Assembly: GCF_002741075.1 (NCBI RefSeq)
Contig: NZ_CP016634.1
Location: 1,566,501 to 1,630,500, forward strand
Source of the DNA: Pseudomonas putida
GTDB lineage: Bacteria; Pseudomonadota; Gammaproteobacteria; Pseudomonadales; Pseudomonadaceae
DNA: 64,000 bases
Direction: 5' to 3'
The stretch's first letter is position 1; each line of letters opens with the position of its first letter. A program made the translations under genes and the position numbers. The notes under the pieces were generated by a model. That model saw only the letters and a list, made by a program, of their open reading frames with translations, was not told where the DNA came from and searched no databases. Positions 60,190 through 64,000 of this stretch are shown piece by piece.

Positions 60190-62441
60190 TCCGCCTGCAC
60201 ACCGACGGCCTGCTGCGCCGCCTGCTGCTGTTCATCTTCCTGTTCAGCTTGTGTTTCACCGTGCTGGCAAGCTCCGTCCAGTTGTACTTCGAGTACCGCC
60301 GGGAGATGCGCGATATCGAGGCGCGCATGGCGTTGATTCGCGCCGGCTACCTGGCAAGCCTGGAGCGCAGCCTGTGGGATCTGGACGAGGCGCAACTGGA
60401 CGTGCAACTGCGTGGCCTGGTGGACTTTTCCGATGTGGCGCGGGTGCGGCTGATCAGCGATGACTTCAGGTTGTTGCGCGGCGAGCCCACGCCCAAGGGG
60501 CCGCTGCGCATCGAGCGTTTCGCCCTGGATTACCAGCCACCCTCGGGGCCTGCGAGGCACCTGGGGGAGCTTGAGGTGAGCATTGACCTGGGGGCGGTGC
60601 ATCGGCGGTTGTTCGCCACGGGGCTGGCCAGTTTGCTCTGGATGGGTGTGTTTCTCTGCGGCCTGGCGGTGGCGTTGTCGGGGCTGTTCTACCGCCTGGT
60701 GACCCGTCACCTGCAAGTGATGGCCGAGTTCGCCCGGCGCATCGGCGCAGGGCAGTGGCAGGAGCCGTTGCGCCTGGCACGTCGCCGCTCGGCGCGCCCG
60801 GACGAGATCGACACCGTGGCCCATGCCCTGGATGACATGCGCCGGGCCATCCTCAGCGACATCGAGCGCCGCGAACTGGACCGCCTGGCCTTGCAGGACA
60901 AACGTGATGAACTGCAGGCGATGGTCGAGCGGCGCACCGCCAGCCTGGCTCGGGCCAAGGACGAGGCCGAGGCCGCCAACCTGGCCAAGTCCAGGTTCCT
61001 GGCGACCATGAGCCATGAATTGCGCACGCCGCTCAACGGCATCCTCGGCATGGCCGAGCTGCTGCGCGGTGGCAGCCTCGACCCTCGCGACCGGCAACGC
61101 CTGGAGGCGTTGTACAAGGCAGGCGAGGGGTTGCTGGCGATTCTCAACGAAGTGCTCTATTTCGCCCGCCTGGAAGAAGGCGAGAGCCGTCCGGAAAGCG
61201 TCGACTTCTCTCTGCGCCAGTTATGCCAAGAGGTCATGACCCTGCTCGAGCCCAGGGCGGTGGACAACGGCAACCGCCTGCACTGCCACATCGATGAGCG
61301 ACTGGCGCAATTCCAGCATGGCGCCGAACAATACCTGCGACAGGTATTGAGCAACCTGTTGGCCAACGCCATCAAATTCACCGAACGCGGGCAGGTGACC
61401 CTGGATGTGCAGGTGCTGGCGCAGGGGGCGGATCCGCAACGGGTGCGGGTCATGGTCAGCGACGATGGCATTGGCATCGCCCCGGCGATGCAGGCGAAGA
61501 TCTTCGATCGCTTCACCCAGGCCAGCGAAGCCGTGGCCAGGCGCTATGGCGGTACGGGGCTGGGTTTGGCGATCTGCAAGCACCTGGTGGAGAAACTGGG
61601 CGGGCGCATCGGGCTGGACAGCGTCGAAGGGCAGGGCAGCTGCTTCTGGTTCGAACTGGACTTGGCCTGTGGCCGGCAGCCCGAGACACAGGCGCCGGTG
61701 AGTCAGGGGCTCGCACCTTTGAAGATCCTGGTGGTCGAGGACGTGGCCCTGAACCGCGAAGTGGCCGATGGGCTGCTCACCCGGGATGGCCATCAGGTCG
61801 ATTTCGCCGAGGATGCCCAACAGGCGCTTCAGGCCTGCGCCGAGCGCCGGTTCGACCTGATCCTGCTGGACGTGCATCTGCCCGGCATGAACGGGGTGGA
61901 GCTATGCCGGCTGATCCGTACCACGCCAGGGCTCAACCGCCAGACTCGCATCCTGGCTTTGACCGCCGGTGTGCAGCCAGCACAGGTACCCGGTTACCTG
62001 GAAGCCGGGATGCAAGGCGTACTGGCCAAGCCGTTGAAGCTCGATAGCCTGCGCGCAGCGTTGGCTGACGTGACGCCCGCCGTGCAAACAGTGGCGCCAG
62101 CGACGTCGATGGACTGGGCCTTGTTGCAGACCCATCGCACCTTGCTGGGCGAGCAGAAACTGCAAGGCCTGCTGATAGTACTGCGCCAGGCGATCGAACA
62201 GCATGACGCGGCGCTGGGCGAGGCGCTGAAGGCCTGCGATTGCACAGAGGTGGTCCATTTGGCCCACCGCCTGGCGGGCAGTTGCGATTCCCTGGGCTTT
62301 GCTGGGCTGGCGACGGCGCTGCGGTGCCTGGAGGACGCCGGGCTGAAGGGCGATGCGGCGGCGTTCGAGGCCTTGAACGAACCGCTGGCAGAGCAGATCC
62401 GCCAGGCCCGCGCCACTCTGGAACAGCTGATCCAGGGCTGA
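60186..62441 (+). CDS. Hybrid sensor histidine kinase with receiver and HPt domains
   Basis: The 751-residue protein has two membrane helices (about 10-35 and 147-172) flanking a periplasmic domain of about 110 residues, then a HAMP linker, a coiled coil, HisKA with phospho-acceptor His277 ([14 protein letters not shown]), the ATP-binding boxes 'LLANAIKFT', 'DDGIGI' and 'GGTGLGLAI', a receiver domain with Asp562 ([13 protein letters not shown]), and a C-terminal HPt domain with His694 ([16 protein letters not shown]). The four-step relay His-Asp-His passes phosphate to the upstream OmpR-type regulator. The plan is that of TorS. The small periplasmic domain suggests sensing through the co-encoded binding protein. 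Confidence 0.9.
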   Translation: MIRLHTDGLLRRLLLFIFLFSLCFTVLASSVQLYFEYRREMRDIEARMALIRAGYLASLERSLWDLDEAQLDVQLRGLVDFSDVARVRLISDDFRLLRGEPTPKGPLRIERFALDYQPPSGPARHLGELEVSIDLGAVHRRLFATGLASLLWMGVFLCGLAVALSGLFYRLVTRHLQVMAEFARRIGAGQWQEPLRLARRRSARPDEIDTVAHALDDMRRAILSDIERRELDRLALQDKRDELQAMVERRTASLARAKDEAEAANLAKSRFLATMSHELRTPLNGILGMAELLRGGSLDPRDRQRLEALYKAGEGLLAILNEVLYFARLEEGESRPESVDFSLRQLCQEVMTLLEPRAVDNGNRLHCHIDERLAQFQHGAEQYLRQVLSNLLANAIKFTERGQVTLDVQVLAQGADPQRVRVMVSDDGIGIAPAMQAKIFDRFTQASEAVARRYGGTGLGLAICKHLVEKLGGRIGLDSVEGQGSCFWFELDLACGRQPETQAPVSQGLAPLKILVVEDVALNREVADGLLTRDGHQVDFAEDAQQALQACAERRFDLILLDVHLPGMNGVELCRLIRTTPGLNRQTRILALTAGVQPAQVPGYLEAGMQGVLAKPLKLDSLRAALADVTPAVQTVAPATSMDWALLQTHRTLLGEQKLQGLLIVLRQAIEQHDAALGEALKACDCTEVVHLAHRLAGSCDSLGFAGLATALRCLEDAGLKGDAAAFEALNEPLAEQIRQARATLEQLIQG

Positions 62442-62453
62442 CGTACAAAAAAG

Positions 62454-62502
62454 TTACGACTTTTTACATCTTCGATCCGTCCGTACAACGGCGTCTTACA
62501 TC
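62454..62502 (+). promoter_or_regulatory. Phased TTAC(A/G)(T/A)C repeats upstream of the permease
   Basis: TTACGAC at 62454-62460, TTACATC at 62464-62470 (10 bp on) and TTACATC at 62496-62502 (32 bp on) lie on one face of the helix, between the kinase stop codon and the permease. A hairpin AAAAAGT-TACG-ACTTTTT at 62448-62465 overlaps the first two and could end the kinase transcript. Tandem 10-bp-phased sites are typical of OmpR-family regulators, so these are candidate targets of the regulator encoded at 58693. Confidence 0.45.
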
Positions 62503-62567
62503 CGTTTCCAATAATCGATGGCAACCGTGCTCCACACGGTCCATGAGGCTTATTGGAGATAAGAATA

Positions 62568-62648
62568 ATGAAATGCCGTAAAGCTGAAGTCCTCCTTGAT
62601 TTATTGCCCGCCCAGCGCGCCTGCCCAGTCGAGGTGCGCCATGTCTGA
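62568..62648 (+). CDS. 26-codon leader ORF overlapping the permease start
   Basis: The ATG at 62568 follows GGAGAT by 7 bases, a much better ribosome-binding site than the permease gene itself shows. The peptide (MKCRKAEVLLDLLPAQ..., ending CPVEVRHV) stops at TGA 62646-62648, so it overlaps the permease ATG at 62641 by 8 bp in another frame. This looks like a translated leader that couples ribosomes into the permease gene. No similarity is known to me, so the assignment rests on the ribosome-binding site and the overlap. Confidence 0.45.
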   Translation: MKCRKAEVLLDLLPAQRACPVEVRHV

Positions 62649-64000
62649 AACCACCGAACGCAAAGGCATCCAACTGACCCGTGCGCTCAAGAGCCGGCAC
62701 ATTTTCATGCTGTCGCTGGGCGGGGTGATCGGCACCGGTCTGTTCATGGGGTCGGGGGTCACCATCAACCAAGGCGGCCCGGTGGGGGCGATCCTGGCGT
62801 ACCTGGTCGCGGGCCTGCTGATGTATCTGGTGATGGTCTGCCTGGGTGAGCTGTCGGTGCAGATGCCGGTGTCCGGCTCGTTCCAGGCCCATGCCACCAA
62901 ATACATCGGCCCGGCCACAGGGTTCATGATCGGCTGGGTGTACTGGATGAGCTGGGCCACCACCGTGGGCCTGGAGTTCACCGCTGCGGGCATGTTGATG
63001 ACCCGGTGGTTCCCGGAGGTGCCGATCTGGTACTGGTCGGCGCTGTTCGTCGCCGTGCTGTTCGGCCTCAATGCCCTGGCCACCCGCGCCTTCGGTGAGG
63101 CCGAATACTGGTTCTCGGGCATCAAGGTCGCGACCATCCTGGGCTTTATCGTTATCGGCCTGTTGGTGATCTTCGGTGGCATCCCTCTGAGCAGCGGCGC
63201 GCCGGCACCGATGCTCGACAACTTGATTGGCGATTCGCTGTTCCCCCATGGGCTGTCGGCGGTGTTCGCTGTAATGATGACCGTGGTCTACGCCTTCCAG
63301 GGCTGCGAGATCATGGGCGTGGCGGCAGGCGAGACCGAGCATCCGGAGAAGAGCATCCCCCGTGCGGTGCGCAACGTGGTGTTCCGCGTGCTGATCTTCT
63401 ATGTGCTGGCCATTGCCGTGCTGTCGGCCATCGTGCCCTACGAGCAAGCCGGCCTGATGGAAAGCCCGTTCGTGCAAGTGTTCGACATGGTCGGCATCCC
63501 CTACGCGGCGGATCTGATGAACTTCGTGATCCTCACCGCCATCCTGTCGGTGGGTAACTCCGGCCTGTATGCCTCCACGCGCATCCTCTGGGCCATGTCC
63601 AAGACCGGCATGGCGCCCAAGAGCCTGTCTCCACTGAGCAAACGCGGCGTGCCACTGCGGGCGCTGAGCATCACCCTGTGCTTCGCTTTGGTTTCGCTGA
63701 TGACCAGCTTCGTCGCCGCCGACACCCTGTTCATGGTGTTGATGGCGGTGAGCGGGATGTCCGGCACCGTGACCTGGATCGTCATTGCCCTGGCCCAGTA
63801 CCGCTTCCGCAAGGCCTTCCTGCGTGAGGGTGGCAAGCTTGAGGACCTCAAGTACCGTTCGCCGATGTATCCGCTGGTGCCGCTGCTGTGCATCACCCTG
63901 TGCAGTTCGCTGTTCGTGTTCCTGGCTTTGGACGAGACCCAACGCCCGTCGCTGTACTGGGGCTTTGGTTTCATTGCCTTGTGCTACGCGGCGTACTTCC
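62641..64000 (+). CDS. Amino acid permease, MmuP-like (runs off the right edge)
   Basis: The first 453 codons are present, without the end. The protein is an APC-superfamily amino acid transporter: 'KGIQLTRALKSRHIFMLSLGGVIGTGLFMGSGVTINQGGPVGAILAYLVAGLLMYLVMVCLGELSVQMPVSGSF', 'EIMGVAAGETEHPEKSIPRAVRNVVFR', 'SPFVQVFDMVGIPYAADLMNFVILTAILSVGNSGLYASTRILWAMSKTG' and 'LKYRSPMYPLVPLLC'. Among E. coli permeases it is closest to the S-methylmethionine transporter MmuP, with many shared segments ('GIPYAAD', 'SGLYAS', 'CYAAYF'). The substrate could be S-methylmethionine or another amino acid. It follows the sensor operon, which may regulate it. Confidence 0.88.
   Translation, partial: MSETTERKGIQLTRALKSRHIFMLSLGGVIGTGLFMGSGVTINQGGPVGAILAYLVAGLLMYLVMVCLGELSVQMPVSGSFQAHATKYIGPATGFMIGWVYWMSWATTVGLEFTAAGMLMTRWFPEVPIWYWSALFVAVLFGLNALATRAFGEAEYWFSGIKVATILGFIVIGLLVIFGGIPLSSGAPAPMLDNLIGDSLFPHGLSAVFAVMMTVVYAFQGCEIMGVAAGETEHPEKSIPRAVRNVVFRVLIFYVLAIAVLSAIVPYEQAGLMESPFVQVFDMVGIPYAADLMNFVILTAILSVGNSGLYASTRILWAMSKTGMAPKSLSPLSKRGVPLRALSITLCFALVSLMTSFVAADTLFMVLMAVSGMSGTVTWIVIALAQYRFRKAFLREGGKLEDLKYRSPMYPLVPLLCITLCSSLFVFLALDETQRPSLYWGFGFIALCYAAYF

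Noticed and set aside
62464..63942. 492-codon minus-strand frame opposite the permease
   Set aside because: The histidine/glutamine-rich composition is the complement of a transmembrane protein; there is no family match and the sense frame is a clear APC permease.
1..64000. tRNA, rRNA, IS elements, prophage or integrase genes
   Set aside because: No cloverleaf-like segment, transposase, integrase or attachment repeat was recognised on either strand.

Overview
The window is a gene-dense, high-GC stretch of chromosome from a fluorescent Pseudomonas, most likely of the P. putida group. The evidence is the complete benzoate/catechol route with a BenR-type activator, the many palindromic repeats built on the core 'gcgggt(t/a)a(a)cccgc' flanked by 'c(t/c)cacagg' (typical P. 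putida REP units), a PagL-type lipid A deacylase, a HisN-type histidinol phosphatase, and the abundance of LysR, AraC, TetR and LuxR regulators. No rRNA, tRNA, IS element, prophage or CRISPR array was seen. Both window edges cut genes: a TonB-dependent receptor on the left and an amino acid permease on the right.

Layout. 1-8 kb: Fur-controlled siderophore receptor, rlhA (23S rRNA hydroxylation), a RidA-family protein, trmK (tRNA m1A22), a small secreted protein divergent from a LysR regulator, a low-complexity secreted protein and an MFS exporter. 8-15 kb: AEC transporter, polyphosphate kinase 2 followed closely by a SulP anion transporter, and an EmrAB-type efflux pair. 14.8-18.3 kb: polyamine cassette (PotF/SpuD-like binding protein, SpuC-like transaminase, LuxR regulator). 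18-28.5 kb: mixed metabolic genes (alpha/beta hydrolase, an atypical beta-lactamase-fold hydrolase, succinate semialdehyde dehydrogenase with its LysR regulator, PhyH-type dioxygenase, pagL, universal stress protein, hisN, a lipoprotein).

28.8-40.5 kb is the main metabolic block: benR-benABCDK-catBCA-benEF, all on the + strand. It covers benzoate entry (porin BenF, transporters BenK and BenE), conversion to catechol (BenABC dioxygenase, BenD dehydrogenase), ortho ring cleavage (CatA) and muconate processing (CatB, CatC). Two copies of the BenR/XylS half-site TGCA-N6-GGATA lie directly upstream of benA. There is no catR in the window, so catBCA seems to have been drawn into the benzoate regulon. 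Several REP units sit inside the cluster.

40.7-45.4 kb holds one very large gene (1566 codons) encoding a toxin-like protein that resembles the Pseudomonas family with a 'dermonecrotic toxin' N-terminal domain. It has a hydrophobic centre and long coiled coils, and no neighbouring secretion or immunity gene. It is the least understood object here. Downstream lie a DUF457 membrane protein, a decayed MFS gene, a Rieske-FAD reductase, a CdaR regulator with glycerate kinase, a GGDEF-EAL protein, Hsp31/HchA, a quinone oxidoreductase, a LysR regulator, an enoyl-CoA hydratase and a TetR regulator.

58.7-64 kb is a compact sensory unit: an OmpR-type response regulator, a periplasmic binding protein and a hybrid histidine kinase with HPt in one overlapping operon. 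It is followed by a short intergenic region with phased repeats, a 26-codon leader ORF and an MmuP-like amino acid permease. It reads as a binding-protein-assisted phosphorelay (TorT/TorS/TorR-like in plan) that may control the permease.
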